Shown: in pieces, positions 21,814 through 33,445 of the stretch
Position numbering within the stretch: the stretch's first letter is position 1
How the letters are laid out: the number at the start of each line of letters is the position of its first letter
NCBI GenBank assembly: GCA_022432975.1
Contig: CM039509.1
Coordinates: forward strand, 42,008,209 to 42,072,208
Direction: 5' to 3'
Length of the DNA: 64,000 nucleotides
Source: Begonia masoniana
Taxonomy: Eukaryota; Streptophyta; Magnoliopsida; Cucurbitales; Begoniaceae
The notes under the pieces: generated by a model
The model's database searches: none
Told to the model about the DNA's origin: nothing
Seen by the model: the letters and a program-made list of their open reading frames with translations, nothing else
Translations under genes and position numbers: made by a program

Positions 21814-24800
21814 ATGGCCAGACGCCTAGGGAGACCTAGGATACCGAGGGAAATGCCAAACTTGAGGAGTGAGGAGGAACCTAGTGTTATCAGAAAATTA
21901 ACAGACTTGGTACGTCAGCAAACAGACTTAGTGCGTCAGCAGTCCGACCAGTTGGAGGTGTTACTGAACCGAGAGGTAAAGGGGAGTGCCAACTCAGGTT
22001 CTAGCAATGAGCATTCAGGAGACCGATTCCAACAGCTTCAGCCGCCCACGTTTGATGGAAAATCATCTAACCCGATTGTTGCTGAAGAGTGGTTGAGGAA
22101 GATTGAAAGCATGCTCCGGTGTGCCAAAGTCGGAGAAGGAGACAAGGTCACCCTGGCGACCTTTCATTTTGCTGGAGACGCCCAGCTTTGGTGGGAGACA
22201 ATTGAGACCACCACTGACATTCTGACTATGACTTGGTCACAGTTTAAGGACATTTTCTATGAGAAATATTTTAATAGCATAGTCTAGGCAGCAAAGAAGG
22301 TAGAGTTTTTGAACTTGAAGCAGACAGGGTCTATGGCTGAGTACGTTAGACAATTTGAGTCCCTGTCCAGATTCGCTGGACACTTTATTCACCGAAATGA
22401 AGATAAGGTGTTTCAATTCATGAATGGACTGAAACCAGAAATGTATAGAGAGGTCAAGTTTTCGGGTTATAAGGGTTTGCCCTTCAGTGATGTTGTGTCC
22501 ACAACATTGGAAGTGGAAGAAGCTGAATTGAAATGTGCTAGACTAAAGGAAACCCCGAGAAAGTTTGTTCAACCACCTGCCGCAGAGAGGAGTGAAGAGA
22601 TCCAATGAAGGCCAGCACAGCCAAGGGATAGGAAAGAAGGTACCAGATACCAAGACGTTTCCTCTGTGCCCAAAGTGTTCGAAGAATCACTCGGGCGAGT
22701 GTAGATTTGGATCGGGTAAGTGCTTCAACTGCGATGAGGTTGGACACTTATACAAGGATTGCCCAAAGCCCCGGATCGTTCGATGTTTCCATTGCAACAA
22801 GGTTGGCCATGTCAACAGAGACTGCCCGGCTTTGAAGGGTGGCCCTGCCAGGATTAAGCCAAGAATATTCTCCATGATGGAGTCAGGTGATGCGGACCAG
22901 CCTGCTGTAGTGTCAGGTACTGTATTGATTAATTATGTACCTGCTTTTACTTTGATAGATTCGGGTGCAACTCATTCTTTTATAGCCTCTGCATTTGCTG
23001 ATAAGTTAGATGTACGGTTTACTCCTTCTGAGCATGTGTATAACGTAGCATTACCTTCTGGTGAGCACATACACTCCAGTCAAATGATGCCTGATAGTGT
23101 GGTGTTAGTAGGGAACATGAATTTGCCTGCTGATCTTATTGTTATGGACATTATGAGATTTGATGTGATCCTAGGAATGGATTGGTTGTTTAAGCATTAT
23201 GCCACAATAGATTGTAGAACTGGAATTGTTAGTTTTCAACCCCCTAGTGGTTTAAACCATAGCTTCCAAGCCCTGAAGAAGAGTAAGGAAATGACTGTAA
23301 TGACTTCTGTTAGTTGTAGACCCTCCCCTTGCAGAGAGTATTTGTGCTTTTTGGCCAGTGTTTTAGACACACAAACAGTAGAAAAATCAAGCCCCAAAAA
23401 TGTTTTAGTTGTCCAAGATTTTCCAGAAGTATTTCTAGATGACCTTCCTGGTTTGCCACCAGATAGGGAAATTGAATTTGTGGTAGATGTTTACCCCGAC
23501 GCTGAGCCAGTATCTAAGAATCCATATAGACTAGCACCAGCAGAACTTGAAGAGTTGAAGAAACAGTTAGAGGATTTGTTGGAGAAGGGGTTCATACGCC
23601 CTAGCTTTTCACCATGGGGTGCACCTGTCCTTTTTGTCAGAAAGAAAGACGGATCAAATGCGTATGTGCATAGACTATAGAGAATTGAATAAGCTAACTG
23701 TCAAAAACAAGTATCCACTGCCGAGGATTGATGATTTATTTGATCAGCTTAAAGGTGCAAGAGTTTTCTCTAAAATTGACCTTAGGTCCGGTTATTACCA
23801 GTTGAAGGTTAAATCTGAAGACATCCCAAAGACTGCCTTTCGGACAAGGTATGGACATTATGAGTTTTTGGTTATGTCTTTTGGTTTGACAAATGCGCCA
23901 GCAGCTTTCATGGATCTCATGAATAGGGTGTTTCGCGAGTATTTGGACAAGTTTGTCATTGTATTCATTGATGACATTTTAATCTATTCTAGAACTAAGG
24001 AGGAGCATGCAGGACACCTAAGCTTGGTGTTAGGATTGCTGAGGTAACACCAACTTTATGCCAAATTTTCTAAGTGTGAGTTTTGGTTGGACAGAGTTCA
24101 CTTTCTTGGCCATATGATCTCTGGAGACGGGATATCTGTAGATCCAGCCAAGGTTCAATCAGTTAAGGAATGGCCTCAACCGAAGAATGCCACTGATATC
24201 CGAAGTTTCCTTGGATTAGCAGGGTATTATAGAAAATTCATCGAGGGATTTTCAAAGATTGCCACACCCCTTACTATGTTAACAAGGAAAAATGTGAAGT
24301 ATAATTGGACTGATAAATGTGAATCCAGTTTCCAGACCTTGAAGCAGAAACTGACCGATGCCCAAATTTTAACTCTTTCTGTCGAAAATGGTAAATTCAG
24401 TATTTATTGTGATGCTTCCAAGGTTGGACTTGGTGGTGTTTTGATGCAAGATGGAAAGGTTATAGCTTATGCTTATAGGCAGTTAAAAGTACACGAAAAG
24501 AATTACCCCACGCATGACTTAGAATTAGCTGCTGTGGTTTTTGCATTAAAGATTTGGAGGCACTACCTGTATGGACAAACCTGTGAGATATTTTTGGATC
24601 ATAAAAGTCTGAAATACATTTTCACGCAAAAGGAACTGAATATGAGGCAACGTAGGTGGTTATAGTTTGTCAAAGACTATGATTTTGAGATTAAGTACCA
24701 CCCTGGCAAGGCGAATGTAGTGGCTGATGCTTTGAGTAGAGTGACCCCTTTAGTTTCTGCATTGACTCTAGACATACCGATAGCTTTAGAGACAGAATTC

Positions 24801-26299
24801 CAAAGATTTAACCTGGAAGCTGTGTCTAGTTTTTCAGCCATGCTTTCGACCATATCTTTGAGGCCAACTATTTTAGAGAAAATAAAGGAAATTCAAATGA
24901 ATGACGTTGAATGTAATAAGTATAAGTTATGCATAAATTCTACTGACAAGTCGGATTTCAACTGCTCAGCTGATGGAATTCTCAAGTTCGAAATAGATGG
25001 TTTGTTCCGGCTGATACCGAACTTAGAAAGGAAATCCTATCTGAGGCACATTCCTCCAGACTTTCTGTTCATCCTGGAAGTACGAAAATGTACAGAGATC
25101 TCAAGCAACATTATTGGTGGCCAGGTATGAAGAGAAGTGTGGCGGAGTATGTGGAGTTATGTCTGGTCTGCCAGCAAGTCAAAGCTGAACATCAGAGGCT
25201 TGCTGGAACATTGCAACCCTTACCAGTTCCCGAATGGAAATGGGAACAAATAACTATGGATTTTGTTATAGGATTACCTAGAATAGTAAAAGGTCACGAT
25301 GCAATTTGGGTAATAGTTGATCGTTTAACCAAATCAGCTCACTTTCTGCCAATGAAGATAACATACTCGATGGATCAATTGGCTGAGTTGTATGTGCACG
25401 AGGTTGTTAGACTGCATGGAGTTCCAAGCACCATAGTTTCAGACCGAGACTCCAGATTTACATCTAAGTTTTGAAAAAGTTTGCACAAGGCAATGGGAAC
25501 ACAGCTTAGTTTTAGCACAGCCTTTCATCCTCAAACTGATGGACAATCCGAGAGAACTATCCAAACGTTGGAGGATATGCTTCGTGCATGTGTACTGGAA
25601 TTTCAAGGTTCTTGGAGTAAGTATATACCATTGATTGAATTCTCTTATAATAACAGTTTTCAAGCAACAATAGGCATGACACCATACGAGGCATTGTATG
25701 GACGAAAGTGCAGATCTCCATTATATTGGGAAGAAGTTGGAGAAGCACAATTGATTGGTCCTGATATTGTACAGCAGACAGTGGAGAAGATTGCTCTTAT
25801 CCGACAAAGAATCTTAACAGCTCAAAGCCGGCAGAAAAGCTATGCAGACAAAAGACGAAGAGAATTAGAATTTGATGTTGGTAATGAAGTTTTCCTTAAG
25901 GTGTCACCTTTCAAAGGAGTTGTAAGATTTGGGAAAAGAGGCAAGTTGAACCCCAGATACATTGGACCTTTCCAAATCGTGAAGAGAATTGGGAGGTCAG
26001 CATATCAACTTCAGTTACCAGCCTCTCTGGAGGGAGTTCATAATGTGTTTCATGTTTCCATGCTTAAGAAATGCGTTAGAGATCCTTCACAGATTATAGA
26101 ACAACAGAACATTGAAGTCCTTCCTACTCTTGCATTTGAGGAGAAACCAGTAAAAATCTTAGATTATGCAGTAAAGGTATTACGCAACAGAGAAGTTCCA
26201 CTGGTAAAAGTCTTATGGCATAACCAGAGCGTTGAGGAGACAACTTGGGAACGCCAGCAGGACATTATGGACCAATATCCAGAACTATTCAGGTACTGA
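21814..26299 (+). pseudogene. G2 Gypsy gag-pol polyprotein (degenerate)
   Basis: Gag starts MARRLGRPRIPREMPNL at 21814 and has a capsid-like retrotransposon gag region (EEWLRKIESML, LWWETIE). Two knuckles follow: CFNCDEVGHLYKDC and CFHCNKVGHVNRDC. Protease is LIDSGATHSFIA (about 22950). Reverse transcriptase has [12 protein letters not shown] and FIDDILIYS (about 23660-24030). RNase H has [15 protein letters not shown] and [13 protein letters not shown]. Integrase has [45 protein letters not shown] and FHPQTDGQSERT. The C-terminus is chromodomain-like (VKVLWHNQSVEETTWE). Nonsense codons lie at 22285-22287, 24045-24047, 24663-24665 and 25472-25474, and frameshifts at about 22600, 23660 and 25085. 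Very similar to G1 pol, despite different LTRs. Confidence 0.92.
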
Positions 26300-26312
26300 A
26301 TTTTGAGGACAA

Positions 26313-26335
26313 AATTTTTTTTAAGGAGGGTAGAT
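26313..26335 (+). other. Polypurine tract of G2
   Basis: The run TTTTTTAAGGAGGGTAGAT directly precedes LTR2 and follows GAGGACAAAA. G1 has the counterpart on the minus strand at about 15685-15715. Confidence 0.75.
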
Positions 26336-29146
26336 TATAGCACCCGGTTCCATTGAACCAAAAATTTAATCTATCATTAATAATAAACTTTTATAGAAGG
26401 GTTGGGGAGAGTTATTGATTAGGTTAATAAATGATCAGGCGATGGCATGATGGTAATTAGAATTTTACATAGTGGATAACATATTTAAGGAAAAGTCCAG
26501 TGAGAGTAGCCGCCACTATCCCCTATTTTCCTCTTTTGGTGTTCAGCTCGAGCAGCAGAACTCTCTAAGCGATTCCCTCGCCCGATTCTCCTTCAGCCTA
26601 GGTAAGTCTTGTTTTCTTGCATTTTAGCGATTAGTTTACTGAGAGAATACAATGTGAAGGTTTCGAGGTTTCTGTGATTGAGGGTTTGTTCAGGTTCTTG
26701 GTGATAAACGGGGATGCACGGGTAGTAGAGTTTCAAATCGATTTCCTTAAACATATTATTGATTTTTTGGTAAGGTTTAGTAAGGGTTGGATTAACGTAC
26801 TGTCATGGCCTTAGGTGAGCGAGTTTTGGAGCAGTTGTAACCGAGCATTTCCAGAAGAGCCAGGTAAGTAAAGTATGCATGTGCCTTCGGGCCTACATCA
26901 CAAAACAGTAAGGTTATGCATGTTGTGAATGATTTTGTATGTCATGCATCATGTTTTTTGAAAGATTACGAAAATGAATTTCCATGTAAGAATGGTGAGG
27001 TATGAACTGAATGTGACAGAACAACTATTAAGGGAATTCATCCGCCCCTTAATTGAGTAGAGGATGTATAACATTGAGAGAATTGATCCCACTCCCAAGG
27101 GAACCGAGGGATCAGAACAGCTATTAAGGGAATTCATCCGCCCCTTAATCGAGTAGAGGATGTATGACATTGGGAGAATTGATCCCACTCCCAAGGGAAC
27201 CTAGGGATCAGATCAGTTTATGAACATATGTGTATGCAATTGAGATGAGAAAGTAGAAACTGCATGTTTAGGAATTTATGTTTCAGCAATTCATTCCATT
27301 ACTGCTTTACTTACTTAGCATTAGGCTAATAGATGAGTTTTGTGATGTAGGTGTTGAGGATACTACAGGTGAATTCTCTGAGTTCACTGAGGAATAGGCT
27401 GGTTGGAGGAGCACATTCATGTTTTGGCTTGGTAAACTGATGAGGCGGGTTAACTGGTGTCAGTAATCTGAAAGTTTAGTTGACAGTGTTTCAATTTAAA
27501 TTTGTTGAGTTTCATGATAGAAGTGATTCTGATGTTTTGAATACATTTTTGAGTTCTTTTTTTATAATAGTGTCTGTTGGGATTTAATGTTGGCACTCAC
27601 TGAATTTTTAGTAATGTAATGTTTGAAATGTTTTTGAATGGTTTCAGTGAAGTGAGCAAATTCTTTTCTGTAGGTTAAGTTGCTGTTCTGTTGTCTATCG
27701 ATGTATCGGATGATGTCTCAGTAAACTCATCGGCAGATGCGTGCTGACGTCATCGGAAGGTGTAGGTTTAAGTCTATCGGATGATGTCTCAGTAAACTCA
27801 TCGGCAGATGCGTGCTGACGTCATCGGAAGGTGTAGGTTTAAGTCTATCGGATGATGTCTCAGTAAACTCATCGGCAGATGCGTGCTGACGTCATCGGAA
27901 GGTGTAGGTTTAAGTCTATCGGATGATGTCTCAGTAAACTCATCGGCAGATGCGTGCTGACGTCATCGGAAGGTGTAGGTTTAAGTCTATCGGATGATGT
28001 CTCAGTAAACTCATCGGCAGATGCGTGCTGACGTCATCGGAAGGTGTAGGTTTAAGTCTATCGGATGATGTCTCAGTAAACTCATCGGCAGATGCGTGCT
28101 GACGTCATCGGAAGGTGTAGGTTTAAGTCTATCGGATGATGTCTCAGTAAACTCATCGGCAGATGCGTGCTGACGTCATCGGAAGGTGTAGGTTTAAGTC
28201 TATAGAGCTGAGTTTTGTGATGTAGGTGTTGAGGATTACTACAGGTGAATTCTCTGAGTTCACTGAGGAATAGGCTGGTTGGAGGAGCACATTCATGTTT
28301 TGGCTTGGTAAACTGATGCGGCGGGTTAACTGGTGTCAGTAATCTGAAAGTTTAGTTGACAGTGTTTCAATTTAAATTTGTTGAGTTTCATGATAGAAGT
28401 GATTCTGATGTTTTGAATACATTTTTGAGTTTTCTTAGATGTCTTCAGTGGAAGCTATCGGATGATATAGAACAAACTTTGTCGTTTAGTGATCGGTATA
28501 TGTAACTTGTTTCATCGGAAGGTGTAGGTTTAAGTCTATCGGATGATGTCTCAGTAAACTCATCGGCAGATGCGTGCTGACGTCATCGGAAGGTGTAGGT
28601 TTAAGTCTATCGGATGATGTCTCAGTAAACTCATCGGCAGATGCGTGCTGACGTCATCGGAGGGTGTAGGTTTAAGTCTATCGGATGATGTCTCAGTAAA
28701 CTCATCGGCAGATGCGTGTTGACGTCATCGGAAGGTGTAGAGAGTATTTTGTTGTTTAGTCACCGATGGATGTAGAACAAAGTCGATCGGATGAAGGAAA
28801 TCATCTGGCTGACGTCATCGGAAGATGTAGAGTGCATTTTGTCGTTTTGCCACCGGATGATGTCTTCCATTTTCTGCTTCAGCCCCTTTTTGTTGACTTT
28901 GTTCAGCGGGCGATGCGTTTGACTTTTGAAACTTACGAAGTGTTTTGCGATTTAATCCTTTATTCCTTTTGCCGATTATCCCCAAAATTCTAACTGAGTA
29001 TTCAAGCATGGTACATTAGGCTTGTTTAATTTGATTTTTACTTAAACGATTTCCGCTGCAAGTTTTCAAAAAAAATATGATCGAAATTTTTAGTCATGTA
29101 CGGGCATGGTGTGACGAACCGGGTTCAGATAACTCGGGGCGTTACA
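26336..29146 (+). repeat. Second LTR of G2 (2811 bp, expanded)
   Basis: It starts TATAGCACCCGG and ends GGGGCGTTACA. It is about 734 bp longer than LTR1. It has seven 71-bp units (27704-28200), then a duplicated piece of the post-intron region (28201-28436, repeating the TGATGTAGGTG acceptor context), then three more 71-bp units (starts 28537, 28608, 28679). Outside these blocks it is nearly identical to LTR1. Confidence 0.9.
27704..28200 (+). repeat. 71-bp minisatellite, seven units
   Basis: Unit starts at 27704, 27775, 27846, 27917, 27988, 28059 and 28130, spaced exactly 71 bp. Units are almost identical. Each holds the palindrome TGACGTCA and TATCGGATGATGTC. LTR1 has only three units. Confidence 0.95.
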
Positions 29147-29305
29147 GTATGGTATCAGAGACATTCAGTTAAACCGTTCAAAAGATTACACATCAGTACC
29201 AATCGTCGCATGGAAGTACTCCAACAACTGTAAGTGTTTATGTTAGTCTCAGTAGTTAGATATTTATGAACATAGTTAACCTTGTACAGGAAGTGAGTTA
29301 ATGGC
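29147..29305 (+). repeat. Second copy of G2 leader, truncated at gag ATG
   Basis: 159 nt nearly identical to 21660-21818, from the primer site to ATGGC. After 29305 the sequence changes abruptly to the G1 LTR. This marks the deletion breakpoint. Confidence 0.9.
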
Positions 29306-30843
29306 AAATAGGGAATAATGAATGCAATAACACACAATGGAATCAATCCTATCACATGCAGTTTCTAACGCTCAGTTGTGCTAATAAAGTTTGCCTGCAT
29401 CCATAGGACGCCTTAAGATTTTCCTGCATCGTTAGATGCCTTATTTGCCTGCATTGAAAGATGCCTTATTTGCCTGCATCAAAAGATACCTTAAAAATTT
29501 GCCTGCATCGTTAGATGCCTTATTTGCCTGCATCGAAAAATGCCTTATTTGCCTGCATTGAAAGATGCCTTACTTGCCTGCATCGTTAGATGTCTTATTT
29601 TTATCCAACTACCATTCACCCTCACAATGCCACTATTCGTAACTAGCATGCTATAAACCATGATGCATGCTTCAAAGATATGCAACACAACACAACAACT
29701 CAACACAACACGAAGCACAATAAATAACCATTAAACTCTACCGTTCTATGGTGTAGGCCCAAAGGCGACAGGATTGCAACCACTACTTACCTGATTTCTC
29801 AGCACTTGATTACTCACTTCTATCGATCAATTCGCTCGTTCGATAACAAATTCACTCGTTCGAGAACCTATCAATTATAGAAAATAACTTAGCAAATTAC
29901 TCATAAAATTCTAAAGGATTCTAAAACCAAAACTAACCAACAATTCCACCGAAAACCACAAAACCCGATTTTTACCCAAAGTTATCAATGTCCAACTTTG
30001 AATGGTCATAACTTTCTCATTTTTCAACGGATTTTGACGTGCCACCACAATCTGTAAACCTCTACACGTCTACTATCCATTTAAATACTTAAATGAACCA
30101 AAGAAACCTTTTGACCAAACCAAAAATGCCAAAACAGAATAGTTCACCGAGTGTTCACAACCCGGTTTTTGTGTAACTCTCTTCCAATTCTTAATCTAAC
30201 GACCCAAACGACTTAAACCATCATACCTAAGGATTAAATGACCAAAAGAGGGAGAAAACTAGCCAAGGGAATGGAATTTTCGGAATCCCCAACCTAGGGT
30301 TTTCAAACCCTAACTAAAATCAACCAAAACTCCACAAAACACCAATAAACTTCACCTAATTGTATAAAAACCAAAACCCATTCAATTTTACCTTGAAACA
30401 CCTTGAAAGATTGAAGAAAAGGGAGAGGAAGAATCGGCTATGGAGGATGATAAGAGAACCGTGGAGATGAAGGGAGAAAGAAGAACCAAATTGCCTTTTA
30501 ACCATTACATGTTTTTCCCTTTTAATTTCCTTTCCCAAAATTCTTTAAAATTTCAATTCAAACCCCCCCCCCCCCTTTTCCTTCTTTACATCCAACGTGA
30601 GAACTTCATCAAAATCACCACTTTCAAGTACTTTTCATTTCCATTTACAAGGTTTTTATTGGTTCATGAATTTTGACTTTTCAAACACTTTGAATTTTCA
30701 ACCATTACACTTTTTATTTTGACTTGTCAACCTACTCTTCTACTCTTCACTTGTTTCAAACTCAAAGCTTTAACACTTAACATTTATCCTAACTCTTCTA
30801 TTCTAAAGTACAAGTGCGTTACAAAAAATACCTAGATGTTACA
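29306..30843 (-). repeat. 5' LTR of G1, truncated
   Basis: On the minus strand the LTR starts TGTAACATCTAGGTATTTTT (30843) and runs to the breakpoint at 29306. It contains a mini-exon-like segment at 29791-29867 and a CAG|GTAAGT donor at 29790, followed by GCCTTTGGGC (a mutated form of the UUCG hairpin) near 29755. The LTR is lost before the acceptor. A minisatellite of about nine TTTGCCTGCATC units lies at 29388-29592. A poly-C run sits near 30566. Its internal features match the S2 family. Confidence 0.75.
29388..29592. repeat. Short tandem array with GCATC-N4-GATGC hairpin units
   Basis: About nine imperfect 20-28 bp units of the form TTTGCCTGCATCGTTAGATG. Most units contain a 5-bp inverted repeat around a 4-nt loop (GTTA or GAAA on the plus strand). 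Confidence 0.75.
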
Positions 30844-30848
30844 CATTT

Positions 30849-30916
30849 CCATAAAAAAATGGAGGTCTAGTAATAGATTGTCCTTCTATATGTGAGTTAT
30901 TTGTGTTGAATGTCAT
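30849..30916 (-). pseudogene. N-terminal gag fragment of Copia B
   Basis: Starts at an ATG at 30916 (minus) and encodes an N-terminus like that of Copia C gag (EGQSxTRPPFF). It is cut by the G1 insertion after the G-N codons and continues at 15148. Confidence 0.8.
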
Positions 30917-30981
30917 TTCTAAATATGTAATAATTCTTTTAATCACAATCAAGAAGATTTTACACCTGCTCTGATACCAAT

Positions 30982-32272
30982 TGTAGGATCATTTTTACCT
31001 AGGGGGAGGGTGAATTAGGTTTTTCGCTTCCTATTATCCTTATTAATTGTGATCACAATCAAATTAATTGTTTACTCTAAATATTGTAAAGTTAATGATA
31101 TCAAATTAAGTTAACGAGATGAATGCAATAATAAACAAGTAAAGAGAAATTGACACCGAGATTGTTTACGAGGTTCGGCCAACCTTGCCTTCTTCCGCGA
31201 GAATCTTTGATTGAACTTCAAGGGCGTCAATCAACTGCCTTTACAATCTTACTCGAAGAGATTCACCCTTTTACAACCTCCAAGTAAAGTTCTGAGTAAA
31301 GCTAAAAACACACTCTCTCAATAAAGAAATCTCAAGTGTTTAATCTTTGAGAGAAGTGGAGGATTGAAGAATAATCACAAATGTACGCACTTGAAAGTTC
31401 AGAGAAAATTATGTTTGATCAGCAGGTTGTTTCTCCAAAATCTCCATTCTTCAATTTATACTCTTTTTGAATTCTGTCATCAAGTGGTCGACCTATCTTG
31501 CCATGGGTCGAAACCTTGTTACCGTTGAGCGTAGAAAAAAAGACCGTTGTGAATAGATCTGGTCGACACCTTGGAACATGAGTCGACACTTTGTTACAGT
31601 TGGAGTTAGCTGATTTATCTGTTGAAATATGTTTCAGTTGAAATCTTTTAAAATGTGGTCGACACTTCAGTCTTCTTTGTATTCAAGTGTCGACACCTAT
31701 AAAATCAGGTCGACACTTGAGTAGCCTGTTTACACTCGGGTTCGACACTCGATTCTTCTCTGTCTCCATTTCTTCACAAGTTTGGTCGACACTTGAATTT
31801 TGCGGTCGACACTTGATTTGCTTCTGTTTGCGCTTGGAGTCGACACTCGCTTTTGGGGTCGACACTCGAATTTCCTCTGTCTCCATTTCTTCACAAGTTC
31901 GGTCGACATTTGAATTTCGCGGTCGACACTTGATTTGCTTCTGTTTGCGCTTGGGGTCGACACTCGCTTTTGGGGTCGACACTCGAATTTCCTCTGTCTC
32001 CATTTCTTCACAAGTTCGGTCGACACTTGCATTTCCTGGTCGACACATGAAGCACTCAGATTTGGTTTTTCTTTCTTTTAGCTATTACACACTTGATAAA
32101 CTTCATTAGTACTAAATACCCTTTTTCAAGGGCATTCTCAATTTAAGCATTTGCAAAATCATTTAATCCTTAAGTTTCATTATCCATCATTATATAAAAA
32201 TATATTTTCGGTAAACACATTATAATTAAACATCATAAAAACTCATAATCGTAAACTCATTTTAAGTTAACA
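30982..32272 (-). repeat. 5' LTR of Copia B
   Basis: 1291 bp, ending CCTACA next to the primer site at 30967-30981. It has one copy of the 42-bp unit found three times in the 3' LTR. It also has a 117-bp duplication (about 31790-32020, offset 117) rich in GTCGACACTTG. Long open frames across 31683-32109 on both strands come from this in-frame repeat. Confidence 0.92.
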
Positions 32273-32808
32273 TTTCGCACCAACCGTTCTTCAGAGAAAG
32301 ATTCACCAAGTGTAAATGCCTCATTGGCTATATCACATAGTTTGGCATTGAATTCGACAATACTTTCTTCTTCATGCATTTTTAAATTTTCAAACCTTGT
32401 AGTGAGCATTTGCATCTTTGATAGTTTTACGGCCGATATTCCTTCATAAGTAGTTTGTAGAATTTTCCATGCTCTTTTAGCTGACTCACATGTTGAAATA
32501 AGTCTGAACTGAGTAAGGTCAATACCATTAAAAATAGCATTAAGTGCCTTTGAATTACTGTTGGCTAGAACATCTTCAGAGATTGACCATTCTTCTTCAG
32601 ATTTAAGAGATATGACACTTCCTTCATCAGTAGTCGTGCAAGGATTCCATTCTGTCATAATAGATCTCCATGCTTTCTCATCGATAGCCTTGATGAACGC
32701 TTTTATCCTGGCTTTCCAATAAGCATAGCTGCTTCCATCCAATAATGGAGGGTGCATAGTTGAGTCTCCTTCCTTCATAGAGTCTATTGTACCAAGATCA
32801 AATCCCAT
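32273..32808 (-). pseudogene. N-terminal gag of Copia A, cut by Copia B
   Basis: Begins MGFDLGTIDSMKEGD at 32808 and shows the DUF4219/UBN2 gag pattern (LLDGSSYAYWKARIKAF, KAWRSIMTEW, RAWKILQTTYEG, EESIVEFNAKLCDIANEAF). The native reading stops at the B insertion after SEERLVR; the remaining residues come from the B LTR. It continues at 4929. Confidence 0.9.
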
Positions 32809-32837
32809 AGATCTCGCTTAAGAAACAGAAGCGAACT

Positions 32838-32851
32838 GCTCTGATACCAAT
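32838..32851 (-). promoter_or_regulatory. Primer-binding site of Copia A
   Basis: TTGGTATCAGAGC on the minus strand, complementary to initiator-Met tRNA, immediately inside the 5' LTR. Confidence 0.85.
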
Positions 32852-33445
32852 TGAAAGATCAAGGTTAGTTACTTGATGCCCAAGTGTCTGTGGAACACTC
32901 TGTGAGACACCAATTAATTATCGTGATAATGGACAATAATAAAGAGCATAAAATAACGAGACAATAGGTTGGTAACGTAGTTCGGCAATTCCCTACGTCT
33001 GCAGGGCCACACCCAGATATAAAAATAATTCTTTGAGTTCACAAAGTTACAAGACAATCAGACTTATACAAATAAAGACTCCCTGTTATCTTTGTCGCCG
33101 CTTCTTACTAACTTCCTTAGTGAATCTGTTTTTGCGAGCTCCCCTCGACTTGTAATCTATCCCTCCCAGAATCTGAAGGCAACAAGATTCCCTTGTTGAT
33201 GGTCACTCCTCCTGGAATCTAAAGATGATAAGCTCCCCTTGTCGTTGATGACTCTTCTAGCAATCCGTGTATGACAAGATCCCTTTGCGCACGATCAGAA
33301 CTCCTCCCGAGTTCTAGACAATCTCCTCCCGAGACTGAGTTTCAACGAAAGAAACAGAATCACAACTGGGACACCATCGATGACACTCGTCGTTGTCTAT
33401 GGTTGCATCAAACCAACACACTCTAAAGATAATCAGATTTGCTCA

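Larger units (their letters stand above)
19583..29305 (+). mobile_element. Gypsy retrotransposon G2 with tandem second leader, inserted in G1
   Basis: Order: LTR1 (19583-21659), primer site, gag-pol (21814-26299), polypurine tract, LTR2 (26336-29146), then a second copy of primer site and leader (29147-29305) that stops at the gag ATG. This LTR-internal-LTR-internal' layout shows a tandem element or recombined pair. It was cut off by a deletion that also removed the rest of G1's LTR. The right TSD is therefore lost. Confidence 0.85.
15154..30843 (-). mobile_element. Gypsy (chromovirus-like) retrotransposon G1, inserted in gag of B
   Basis: The ends are TGTAACGCC at 15154 and GTTACA at 30843, flanked by CATTT at 15149-15153 and 30844-30848. 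Removing it rejoins the Copia B gag codons for G-N-D-Y-V-Y, which are conserved in Copia C. The right LTR copy is truncated at 29306. The 5' leader, primer site and N-terminal gag are missing, lost around the G2 insertion and a deletion at 29305/29306. Pol lies at 15696-19582. Confidence 0.85.
4930..32272 (-). mobile_element. Copia LTR retrotransposon B, inserted in gag of A
   Basis: Two LTRs of 1287 bp (4930-6216) and 1291 bp (30982-32272) start TGTTAACTTA and end GATCCTACA on the minus strand. They are flanked by the same 5-bp duplication TTTCG (4925-4929 and 32273-32277). A tRNA-iMet primer site (TTGGTATCAGAGC) abuts the 5' LTR at 30967-30981, and a purine tract abuts the 3' LTR at 6217-6230. 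Internal order is gag, pol, then an extra envelope-like ORF. G1 interrupts gag and solo LTR S1 lies upstream of the extra ORF. It belongs to the same family as Copia C at the right edge. Confidence 0.92.

Noticed and set aside
29388..29592. Regular short repeats resembling a CRISPR array
   Set aside because: Units are contiguous and imperfect without unique spacers, inside an LTR of a plant genome.
31683..32109. Open frames of 100-140 codons in the Copia B 5' LTR
   Set aside because: Generated by the 117-bp in-frame duplication of a GTCGAC-rich LTR array; the 3' LTR shows the same at 5766-5993 with fewer units.
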